Of a stretch of 64,000 bases of DNA, positions 37,101-49,100 are shown piece by piece; position 1 is the first letter of the stretch, and every line of letters begins with the position of its first letter. The stretch is from Corydoras sp. C115 (Eukaryota; Chordata; Actinopteri; Siluriformes; Callichthyidae). The notes beneath the pieces are model-generated. The model had not been told where the DNA came from, searched no databases, and saw only the letters and a list, made by a program, of their open reading frames with translations. The DNA lies in assembly GCA_019802505.1 (NCBI GenBank), contig JAFMOC010000084.1, forward strand, positions 1,061,501-1,125,500, in the 5' to 3' direction. A program made the translations under genes and the position numbers.

Positions 37101-40100
37101 GGGCGAGGCGCGGGCGCCCCGTGGCGGCGTGGCGAGGCGGACGCCCCCTGGCGGCGGGGCGTGGCGGCGTGCGGCCCCTGGACCTCGGGCTGGGCGGCGT
37201 GCGGCCCCTGGACCTCGGGCTGGGCGGCGTGCGGCCCCTGGACCTCGGGCTGGGCGGCGTGCTGCCCCTGGACCTCGGGCTGGGCGGCGTGCTGCCCCTG
37301 GACCTCGGGCTGGGCGGCGTGCTGCCCCTGGACCTCGGGCTGGGCGGCGTGCTGCCCCTGGACCTCGGGCTGGGCGGCGTGCTGCCCCTGGACCTCGGGC
37401 TGGGCGGCGTGCGGCCCCTGCTGCTCGGGATGGGCGGCGTGACGCCCCCTGGGCTTCGGGATGGGCGACGTGACGCCCCTGGGCTTCGGGATGGGCGGCG
37501 TGACGCCCCTGGGCTTCGGGATGGGCGGCGTGACGCCCACGGGCTTCGGGATGGGCGGCGTGACGCCCACGGGCTTCGGGATGGGCGGCGTGACGCCCCC
37601 GGGCTTCGGGATGGGCGGCGTGACGCCCCCGGGCTTCGGGATGGGCGGCGTGACGCCCCTGGGCTTCGGGATGGGCGGCGTGACGCCCCTGGGCTTCGGT
37701 ACGGGCGGCGTGACGCCCCTGGGCTTCGGTACGGGCGGCGTGACGCCCCTGGGCTTCGGTACGGGCGGCGTGACGCCCCTGGGCTTCGGTACGGGCGGCG
37801 TGACGCCCCTGGGCTTCGGTACGGGCGGCGTGACGCCCCTGGGCTTCGGTACGGGCGGCGTGACGCCCCTGGACATGGGTTCTTGTGCTGACAGGACCTC
37901 GGCGGGCACGCATGCTGGCTGGACCTCGGCGGGCACACATGCTGGCTGGACCTTGGCGGGCACGCACGCTGGGCGGACCTCTGCGGGTTCACACCCTGGC
38001 AGGACCTTGGGCACGCATGCTGGCAGGACCTTGGCGGGCACGCACGCTGGGCGGACCTCTGCGGGTTCACACCCTGGTAGGACCTTGGGCACGCATGCTG
38101 GCAGGACCTTGGCGGGCACGCACACTGGGCGGACCTCTGCGGGTTCACACCCTGGCAGGACCTTGGCGGGCACGCACGCTGGGCGGACCTCTGCGGGTTC
38201 ACACCCTCGCAGGACCTCGGCGGGCACGCACACTGGGCGGACCTCGGCCGGCACCTCGGGCGCTCCATCCTGCACACAGAACATATACACACCCCCCGCA
38301 TTGCCCAAACACATTGACATATCAGACGTGGGGAAGACGGACTGGACACACGAGACAGGGGGACACGGATCCACATTTACCCCCCCGAGTGTTGGCTCCG
38401 GTACCGCCCCCTCGCAGCGCGATCCAGACACAGCGCGGTCCGGCGCGGATGCGTCACGTGACTGCCCCGCAGAACACGTACCGCGCTCGGCAGCCGCGCT
38501 GCGCGCACGCTGCGTCTTAGCACCGCGCCGGCGCGCTCTGCGTCTGGATTTCGCCGCGTGGGGTTTAACAAACTGGACCGGAGCGTCCGTCCAGAACTCC
38601 TCAGAGTTGCGGAGGGTTCGTATGGGCAGAATATGCCCATACAGGTACGACTCGCCCTCGTCATCGGACACCTGAACCAAGTCCAGGCCCTCCTCAGCGC
38701 AGAGCGCAGCATACCCGTACCTCCACATCCACTCATCATCGGAATCATAATCCCACATAGACATTACATAATTCGGGCCGTCCTTACGGCTCCGGGACGG
38801 CGGACTGCGCATAGCAGCGCACTCGCGGACACAGCGGAACGCGCCGCGAGTACGAGGCTACACGCCCCCCGCAAAGAAAAATTTAGAAAAGCTTACCTGG
38901 GCTCTGGACTCCCCAAATTTCCTTGGCTGGTCGTTATGTCACGATAGTCTACCTCGGGCAGAAGCGGAAGCGCATCGGACGCGCAAAACCGGCGTATAAA
39001 CGCGCTGAAGGGAGCCAGGCACGCAGGTAGCGAGAACAGATTTATTTAAAGGTGCAGTACACCAAAAACATGAGGTACGTAAAAGACTATGTGACATAGA
39101 AGACAACGACCAGCCCCGGTGACAAAAAACAATGGACATATATACAAAACGACCCCAGACCATGTGCACAAAACAAACCAATCACAAGACGACGTTAATT
39201 AACTAAACTAAATACGCACAGAATGTTAATTAACGCGACAGAACGAGACTAAAACACAAAACAGGTGACAGGTGCCCTAGGCACCTGTTACAAACTGTTT
39301 ATCCGGAAAATAATCACTGTTGCAAAGTACATCTATATGCAGACCAACTGTACTGTACAAAATATATCTAGTAAAAGAACATCATTGGCCTCACATATGC
39401 AGAAAAAACATATACATATTGACAGTAAGCCTGTACAAGTGAGCACAGTGTCGTATTATATCAAAAGGCACTTGGAATCTGGAGGAAGCTCTGACAGGAT
39501 GAGGTCTGGCAGATCAAAGGCCACAAAAATAGAATATAATTCAAATAATATAGTTTAAGTAATCAGTGGCTTACAGCACATTGACAGCTGTGAAGAGGTT
39601 TTTTCAGCACCTTCAGGAGACTACTAATACCTGGAAGAAGCTCTTTGAGATTAATGAATTAAGATTTAAAATATTTGATACATTGTTCAGGGTTTTTGCA
39701 CTCTATCAAGTAGGTGAAAATATGGTCAGTGTCTGACACCATCTGTAAAACACAGCGGAGAAAGTGTGATGGTCTGGGGCTGTTTTTCTGGATTAAATTT
39801 GCCAACCTGCACATCAGTCCTAGAAATTGTCAGAAATTTTTAATTTCTTATACGTAATGAGAGTCCCAATATGGCCGAAAGACAAACAAAGGACTTCTGA
39901 TTTTTCCGCCACTGGGAAAATACTGGGCTGGGATTGGCTGATTTAAAACCTAGGGCGGTAATCTGCGATTGGCTTAGTCAGTTAAGGGGCGGGAACAGGC
40001 CAGAGTTACCGGGAGTCCCTGTAGCATTCCCGCAACTACCACAAAGCGATCATTAGGATTTGAGATTACATTTGTTGGTTCAAAATGTATACCCTTACAT

Positions 40101-43100
40101 ATAATAATGGCCGCCCCTCTCACCCTCACGGAGTACCTAGAGTGAAATAGATGACCTATCCATGGTTTTTTAATGCGGTTGATCTCTATGTGTTTAATGT
40201 GGGTTTCCTGTAAGAAAATTATATTGGCGTATAGGAGCTGTTCCTCAAATAAAACAAAGTTGTGAGTTGCTCGACGCTCACCTGTTTTGGCAATCCGCCT
40301 GGAGAATCGGGCTTAGGAGGGTCCTTTTTGCACTGTTTGGTTGATTTTGATGCCATTTTAAATTTCAATGATGCCCAGACACTGTAGATAAGCAGTTGCA
40401 ATCATAACAATAGACATATTATTAATTTTAGGCATACTGAAGTGGTTGAAGAGTAAATGTGTCGGGAGACTACGTAACGTACGTCTTACTCACTCGCCAC
40501 CATCTTCCCTCCCTCCACCTAGACCTGTTCTAAGGACAAATGCTGTGTCACAGTGACATCTGTGAACTGAACACACAGACCCCCCACCCCCTCATCAGGA
40601 TCATAGTTTGGGGCTGTTTTTTTTTAATCACCTGTCTTTTTATCCCAATGTATTACATGTGATCTTTCTCACTTTTTGAATTTCCCCATTGTGAGAGTAA
40701 TAAAAGTATATCAATCAATATCAATCAATCAATCAATCAATTAGTTTGTTTATGATGAACTACTACATAGAAGCGTGAAAGAAAAGCAACATAGAAGAGC
40801 AGTAGATTAGAAATGGAAGAATGTTTTGATTATGTTTAATGGTTACATCTAAAAGTCATTTGACCGGGGAGACATCTCTGACTTTTTCATACAAATTTCT
40901 AACCTGAAACCAACAAACCATTCAGAAGTGGCTATTTGTAACTACTATTTGTTACTGTGCCCTTCCGAGGCCCATGTAGAAAAGCCAGAAGTCTCCCCCA
41001 TCAATTTTATTCTCAGCATATAGCCACCTGTATGTTATGTTCTTGCCAAAGGTACAATTCTGAAAGTTCCTTTGTCCTCCATCTTTCTGGCCTAAATTTT
41101 TTTGTTTTTTTTTTCTGTGGTATTTCATACTCCTTGTTTATATACAGTGTCACAAGTGGTCTAATGGGTACATTTTGTATTGGAACTATTTTGTAATGTT
41201 TTTTAAGAAATATGCTGCTTATGGAATGGTCAACAACCTTTTAGAATGTGGTGTAAAGAGAAAAATGGATACAAGATACATGGTAAAATGTGCCAATTGG
41301 CCAGCAACAAGCCTTAATCTCAATGCAGTATTTTTTTGAGGGAACTGAGATCTGCTATAGAAAAAAGCAACCTTGTAACATTCATGCATTTAAGAACATT
41401 GCAGTGGAAATAAAAAATGCATGATTTTTAGTAGTTTTAACAAATGAGAACAATCTAATCTTTGGGGCAGTGTTCTTTGTATGTTCTCTCAATTTGCATG
41501 GGTTACCTAGCTCTAATTTAGAAAGTCCAAAATATACTTTTGTGTATGTGTGTGTCAGGTGTGCTATGCTTATCTGCCTGTCTTTGTTTTCTTATTTGTG
41601 TTTGTTTGAAATTGTTTTGTAAATTTGCTACCCGCCAGTTACCTGGTAAATGCTGGAATAGGCTACAGCTGCCAGTGATGCTAATATAAAATAAAGCAGA
41701 TTGGAAAATAATTAACTGATTGAAAAATAATAAACTGATTGGCAATCTAGTCTGAATCCATATGTACAATGTGCTTTTGTGGTTTTATGTGTAAAAAAAC
41801 AAATATTTTTTTGTTTTTTTGAGTAGGTTTCAGCATCGAATGCCATGTTAAAAGGTCACAGAGGACTTCCTGGCTCACCGGGACTTTCTGGGTATCCAGG
41901 TAATCCAGGTAAGATGACTACTAACTACATGACTACATAACCTACAAAACTATTATTGTATAACTCTATAACTATATAAACTATAACTGTTTATATGGTT
42001 AAGAAAACAGGTGCCTTTACTCATTTCTGGAATTGAATGCAATTTATTCTGAGAGAATCAACATAGTTGATTCCAAAACATAGTAGTGTAAAATGTTAAA
42101 TCTTTAATTTGTGGGGTATGTGTGTTTGTTATGCAATGCTGAAATGAAGTATTTTCCCCCTTCATGTCATGCCAAGTTCAGGTACGTGGGGCATAAAAAG
42201 CACAAAATATGCCAGGTAGGGGGATAACAAAGGATATAATAATTTGATAAATGCACAAAAATTAAAATTAAAATTGAAAATCCATTAAGGTATGAACAAA
42301 TAACTAAAAAAAGCTCCAAACAAAGGAAATAGTCTACAAACCAAGTGTGGACTCTGAACATCAGGGAACAACAGCAGAACAAAAGGACAAAGAAAAGACA
42401 TTCTACAGCAAGATATTATCCACAGCTAAATAACCTGCATATTTTTATTTTGTAAGGTAAAAATGTACAAACTTAAAACTAAATGTCACGATAGTCTACC
42501 TCGGGAAGAAGCGGTGGCGCGTAGGAAGCGCAGACCGCCGCGTATACACGCGCTGAAGGGAGCCAGGCACGCAGGTAGCCGAAAACAGGTTTATTTAAAG
42601 GTGCAGTAACACCACAAAACAAGAGGTACGAAAATGACTATGTGACATAAAACAACAACCAGCACCGAAGACAAGAAACAATGGACATAAATACAAAAAG
42701 ACACCCGATCACGTGCACAAGACAAACCAATTACAGAAAAGAGTTAATTAACTAAACTAATGAACACTGAACGTTAATTAACTCAAACAAACGGGACGAA
42801 ACACAAAACAGGTGACAGGTGCCCTAGGCACCTGTTACACTAAAGGCTTAAACTTGTAGTTTAGATTAGCTTGAAGCCTGAGCCACTTGAGCCTCAGAAG
42901 TTTACAGAAACTGGAATATATAAAGTTATCTGTCACCATAGCAACCAAGCCAGCTCAGAACAGGGCGGTGAAGTACCCTGTTAAATGTAAAGGTGTCCAA
43001 GCAAATAAGAAGCACAAGTAACAAGTATTAGCAGAAATTCCAGACACTTTCTTTGCAGACTTTAACAGCAAGAGTATCAAAAACAACCTGATCATCTACA

Positions 43101-46100
43101 CTGCTGCCCTTTCTGCATGGAAATCTGCAATCTGCAACTAATAATAATAATAATATTAATACATTTTATTTCATAGGCACCTTTCTGACACTCAAGGACA
43201 CCTTACAGTTTACAATAGGTATTAAAAAATAAATTATGACAACATTAAAACAAGTTAACAAAAGAAGACAGAATAAAACTATCATAGGGCATATGCAATT
43301 TTAAAAAGATGGGTTTTTAGTGAGGACATGAATAGTGACGGTGAGTCTATGTTCCGAGTGAGTGGTGGTAGAGAATTCCAGAGATGAGGTGCTGAATGGC
43401 TAAAGGCTCTACCCCCCATGGTGGAGAGACGAGCAACGGGAACAGTCAGGTGGATGGAAGAGGAGGATCTGAGAGAGCGGGAGAGAGTAGCGATATTAAT
43501 GAGGTCTGAGAGATACGGAGGAGAGTGATTGTGAATGGCCTTAAAAGTGAGCATCAGGATTTTATAGTCATTGCGGTATTTTATGGGAAGCCAGTGAAGC
43601 TGTTGCAGGACAGGGGAGATATGGTTAGTAAACGGGGTTCTTGTGATGATGCGGGCAGCTGAATTCTGGACCAGTTGAAGCTTATGAAGGGATTTTTGGG
43701 GAAGACCAGAGAGAAGAGAATTACAATAATCAAGACAGGATGTCACCAGGCTATGGACAAGGATGGCTGTGGTGTGAGGGGTGAGGGAGGGGCGGAGGCG
43801 GTTGATATTTCGGAGATGAAAGTAAGCAGAGCGAGTGACGTTGTTAATGTGTGATTGGAATGATAGAGTACTGTCGAGGATGGCACCCAGACTCTTGACC
43901 TGTACAGAGGGTGCAACAGAGGAGTTGTCAATGTTTATGAAAAACTGTCAATTTTGGATAGTGATGATTTAGTACCAGTAAGGAGAACCTCAGTTTTATC
44001 TCCATTCAATTTAAGTGAGTTAGACGTGAACCAGTGTTTGATTTCTGCCAGGCAGTCAGTAAGGTTAGGAGGTGGGAAGGTAGAGGTGGGTTTTGAACCA
44101 ATATAGAGCTGGGTGTCATCCGCGTAGCAGTGAAAATTTATGCCATATTTACGGAAAATATTGCCGAGGGATAGAAGATATATAATAAAGAGGAGGGGTC
44201 CCAGGACAGAACCCTGGGGGACCCCTGAAGTAACATGAAAAGACTGAGAGGTGAGATTTTTAATCTGGATGAACTGAGTACGACAGGAAAGTTATGACTT
44301 GAACCAGTTTAATGGAGTCTGGGTGATACCAATGGAAGATAGTCTATTGAGGAGAGTGGTGTGACAAATGGTATCGAATGCTGCACTCAGATTGAGGAGA
44401 ATGAGAATAGAAAGTAAGCCAGAATCAGCTGCCCTGAGAAGGTCATTAGTAATTTTGAGAAGGGCAGTTTCTGTGCTATGGAGGGGACGAAAACCGGACT
44501 GGAACTGTTCATACAGATTATTATTTGATAGGTAAGAATGGAGTTGGGTTGCTACTATTTTTTCAAGAACTTTAGAGATAAATGGTAAATTAGAAATGGG
44601 GCGCAGGTTATTAAAATTGGAGGGATCAGAACTATATTTTTTAAGGATTGGGGTTATTGCAGCAGTTTTAAGAGCAGCAGGAACAGTTCCAGATGAAAGA
44701 GAGGAGTGAATGATGACAGAAATAATAGGGACCAAAGAAGGGAGACAAGCTTTAACCAGGGGTGTGGGAAGTGGATCAAGTTGACATGTAGATGGTTTAG
44801 ACTGACAAATGACGTTGGAGATTTCTAAAATGGTGGGGAGCTGAAAGGAGGAAAAAGATTTCACGGGTGGGGGGAGTTCGAATTTGAAACCAGAAGAGGG
44901 GCAGGAGTTGAGTTGAGTGTGAATCTTTTGGATTTTTTCATGGAAGAAGGTCATGAGGGAGTTACAAAAAACAGTAGAGCAAAGGTGAGAAGGTATGGAA
45001 TCAGGGGCTTGGGTAATATTATTGTAAAGTGAGAACAGTGACTTAGTATGACCTTCATTAGAACAGATTAAACCATTGTAGTATTCTGATTTGGATTGAG
45101 AAATACAGTCCTTGTACTTAAGCATATGGGTGTAATAAATGTCTTTGTGAACAGTTAAACCAGTTTTACGATGTAGTCGTTCAAGTTGCCGACCTTTAGA
45201 TTTCATAAGACGGAGTTCAGGAGTAAACCAGGGTGCAGACTGAGAGAATGAAACAGACCTGGTTTTAAGCGGTGCAAGGTAATTAAGTATATTGTGAAGT
45301 TCAGTGTTGTAGTGAGAGACCAGTTCTTCAGGTGTGGTTAATGAATTAAAGTCAATAAAACAATTGATATTTGAAGAAAAACAGTCTAAGTTGATGGTCT
45401 TAATGTTTCGGAAGGAGATGAGACGAGGTATTTTCGTGGAGAGAAGGGTGAGTTTAACACTGAAGGAAAGAAGGAGATGGTCAGTTATAGGGAGTTCCTT
45501 TGTCTTGTGGTCAGAAGGTGAGACACCAGAGCAGCAGATAAGATCTATGATATGGCCCTTAGAATGTGTAGGGACATTACTGAATTGCTGGAGACCAAAA
45601 CTCTCCAGACAAGATGTAAAGTCCTTAGTGAGAGAGTTGTTGACATTATCCATGTGAATATTAAAATCTCCCAACACTATATTGTTTGGTGAAATAGTAA
45701 ATAAATGAGTAAGTAAGGTGGAAAAATCATTGATGAAGTCACTGTTGGGTTTTGGAGGGCGGTAAACAGTCGTGATAATGGTCGGAGTGGGTCCAGACAG
45801 CTGACATACTGTCGATTCGAATGAGGAGAATACAGGCGCAGGCACCGACGATACTTTCCACTTCTCGCGATGGATCACTGCGAGACCTCCTCCCCGGCTT
45901 GTACCACGTGGTTTACAGATGTAAACAAACCCCGGCGGCGTGGATTCGTTGAGTTGTGTGAAGTCATTGGGTTTTTGCCAAGTCTCAGTTAAACAGAGAA
46001 AGTCCAGGTTATGGTCTGTGAGGAGATCTTGGATGAGATGTCCTTTGCTCGTGAGTGAGCGGACGTTCAGCAAACCGAAGTTGATAGCGGAGTGGTCACA

Positions 46101-49100
46101 TTTGGTGAAAGTGCTAGCCGACCTGGCTAAGGGGGCTAGCACGTTGTGGTCCACAACTCGCCCGGTGTTACGTGGAAGACGGCGTGAAGCGGACCAGATG
46201 GATTGTATTGATTTGGATGTGTCTTCTCGGAAATTCCGGCGAGACCCACGGTGGATATATCTCCGGCGAGGCAGGAGAACTATATCCGAGTGGAGGAGTA
46301 GTGAAGCCGGAGGAAAAGCAGACAGGCTAAGACGCAGCCGAAGTAGCTCAGCAGCGGAGTACTGGAGCAAACCCGCCACAGGTTGGTGAATAAAAGTCAA
46401 AAGAGACCAGAGCAGCAACAACCAGAAATGTATCCTGCCCGTTGACATTTGCGAGGTTGGTTCAGCAAATGGAGTAGAACAGGGAGATGGGAGATAATTC
46501 AGTCGTTAGAGATTGCACTCATAGATGACCCCGTCTTTTTAGATGAAAACAATCACAAAGTCCATCATATCAATCCGGGAAGCCCAGAGACCGAGTAGCA
46601 TTAACAGATTTAGAATTATTATTTTTCAGGCGTATATACCGGCGAGCAGCGGCAGCAAGTTGCGCCAGCGTGCACTCGTCCGGAAGTTACCCATGATCTA
46701 CTACTACCAATTCACCTTTAAAGAAGGCAGAGAGGGGGGAAGAATCACTGTATGTATCTAAAAGCTTTATGCACAGATGGTAGAACTTAAACGAGATGGC
46801 TTAAGTAAAGAACAGTCACTGATGCAGCAGATACATAACCTGATAGAACTGTCTCAGAACCCACACCCAATCATCACACCCATCAAGAGTAGAACAACAG
46901 AGATCTCTACCTCTATTCACTCTCTAGCACACAGACCACAACACCAGAAAATGACCCCATACCCAACAATCAGCCAACCCCAGCAATAGAGTCACATCAA
47001 AGCAGCAGGTGATAACTCTAATGGACTCAAACTGAATGTTTCTGGATTCCCAAAAATCTTTTCCCTTGACACTAGGTGACAGTGGAGCGATACAGCACCA
47101 CCGACCAAATCCAGCTCCTGAGGAAGGAAACATTTGGCACAACACAGCATATTATTATCCACACAGGCACCAACACCCTTCACAACAACACAACTCAGTC
47201 AGTAAGGAGAGTAGCAGTGAGAGCCAGTAAGAAATTCCCAGAAAGACACATCATAATTTCCACGCTTCTACCACAATCAGACACCCCCCCCCCCCACATC
47301 ATCCATGATATCAATGCGGAGATCAACAGTAGTACTTCCCTTCCAAGTGTACACTTAGCACATCACACCAACATCACCCTCCATGACATGTATGATGGGC
47401 TTCACCAGAACAGGGTACAGATCTATGCAAAGAACCTGAAGGATGCTACCATGGACTAGAACACTGCAATGAGCTCTTCTCCACCTGCATGAATTCCCAG
47501 ACCACCCTTCTACATGTCATGGCATCGCCCTCGACCACCTAGAAGATTCAGTCCCTGGATTCTTCCTGCCCACCAAGACTCTACATGTCCCCTTTAGTAG
47601 CACACACATGCCTACCTACTGCTCCATGCCACCAGACCACCGAGAGGGAAACTGTATCCTCTGTGAAAAAGACCTCTTTACAAAAAAGACAACAGAGCTA
47701 CACAGCAGAAGTGAACCAGCCCAACAGCCAAGCCAGAATACCTTCTTCAACCACAGGAGAACTTGGCCAGATAAAGAATATGCTATTCAACTTGTGCAGT
47801 AAACTGTGCAATATAAATCTTAATTCTGAGGCTTTTATAATACATGGACAGAGACTATATTGACATGTGGATATGTCTTTATATCCCTCAGAGGTCAATC
47901 CTATAGATGTTTAAATATAATATGAAATAAATTATACTTTGATCTCCAGTCCAATCAGCTGGAAACCTTGGTTTAAAGTAATAACAGAGTTTATTACAAA
48001 GAAAGGTAAGATTACTTAAAAATACAAAGATAAGATTATTAAACAGATTACAAAATAAGGTTACAAAACAATGGTGTCACCGCTGTCCGTTCTTCCCCGG
48101 AGGGGGGCGGCTACGCGGAGTTGCTGCGTAACACCGCTCGCGCCTAGTGAGCGCTCCCGGGTACCGACCACGCGGGGAATAAAGCATGCGTGGGTACGAG
48201 GAAACGCTCCCACGAAATACGACCTGCACGGAGAAGGTGTGCAGCGCCGTACCGTGGTTGAACGTGGAAGGAGAGTCCAACAAACACCGGGATAAAAGCC
48301 AAAACGAGAATTTATTAAAAATTGGTGTTGGGACACCAACAGAAAGGGGGGAACAGAACAAACAAAGTAACACTGGGTATAGAAACCTCAAAACAAAGAC
48401 GTGCGCCGACTGACAGGAAAACGAAGACAATACAAAACGAACTAAACACGTGCACAAAACAAACCAATCACCCAACTGAAACAATTAAGGTCCAAACGAG
48501 GGACAGGTGCCACAGGCACCTGTGACATACCCCCACCCCAAGGGTCGCGCAAAAAAGGGAAGCGACCCAACAACAACAAAAGAAAATAATAATAATAACC
48601 ATTTCAAGCAAAAAACAAAAAACGGGGGGGGGGGGGGGGGGGGGTAAAAGCCCCTCAGGCTGTGAATCCAGCCGGCTGCTCCTTGCTGGCGGCGTCGAGC
48701 AAGTCTTCTCGCAGCGTGGTCGCAGATCGGCGCCCTCTCGCTGCGAGGCTGGAAAATGCACCTCCTGGTGCTCCGAGTCCGAGATGGGCGGCCCCTGGTG
48801 CTCGGGATCGACGGCGAACGGCCTCAGTCGCTCCCGAACCGACGACGGCCGGCCCCCGGTACCTGGGCTATGCCGCTGGCGGTCCCCGGTACTCAGACTT
48901 GGTCTGATCGGCGGTAACAGCCTCTGGTCCTCCGCTCAACGATGGGTGACCCCTGGTGTCCGGAACTCTCCAGATATCTTTGGCACGTCTTTCTGTTACC
49001 GCCGTCCGTCTTTCCCCGGAGGGGGGCGGCTACGTGGAGTTGCTGCGTAACACCGCTTGCGCCTAGTGAGCACTCCCGGGTACCGACCACGCGGGGAATA

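Larger units (their letters stand above)
36259..39292 (-). mobile_element. LTR retrotransposon family B, complete and young
   Basis: LTRs 36259-36614 and 38937-39292 are both 356 bp and, by eye, differ at one position (near 36390/39068). Both run TGTCACGATAG to CACCTGTTACA. Target duplication AACTG is perfect (36254-36258, 39293-39297). In minus sense: primer-binding site 38925-38935, GGTAAGC donor-like site 38891-38896, one ORF filling about 95 percent of the inside, then a G-rich polypurine tract (GGGGCGGGGGTAA). No enzyme domains are present. Confidence 0.96.

Noticed and set aside
36718..38675. Long + strand open frames (up to 404 codons) opposite the family B ORF
   Set aside because: They arise from the in-frame GC-rich tandem repeat; the acidic non-repeat head, initiation context and element orientation favour the minus strand.
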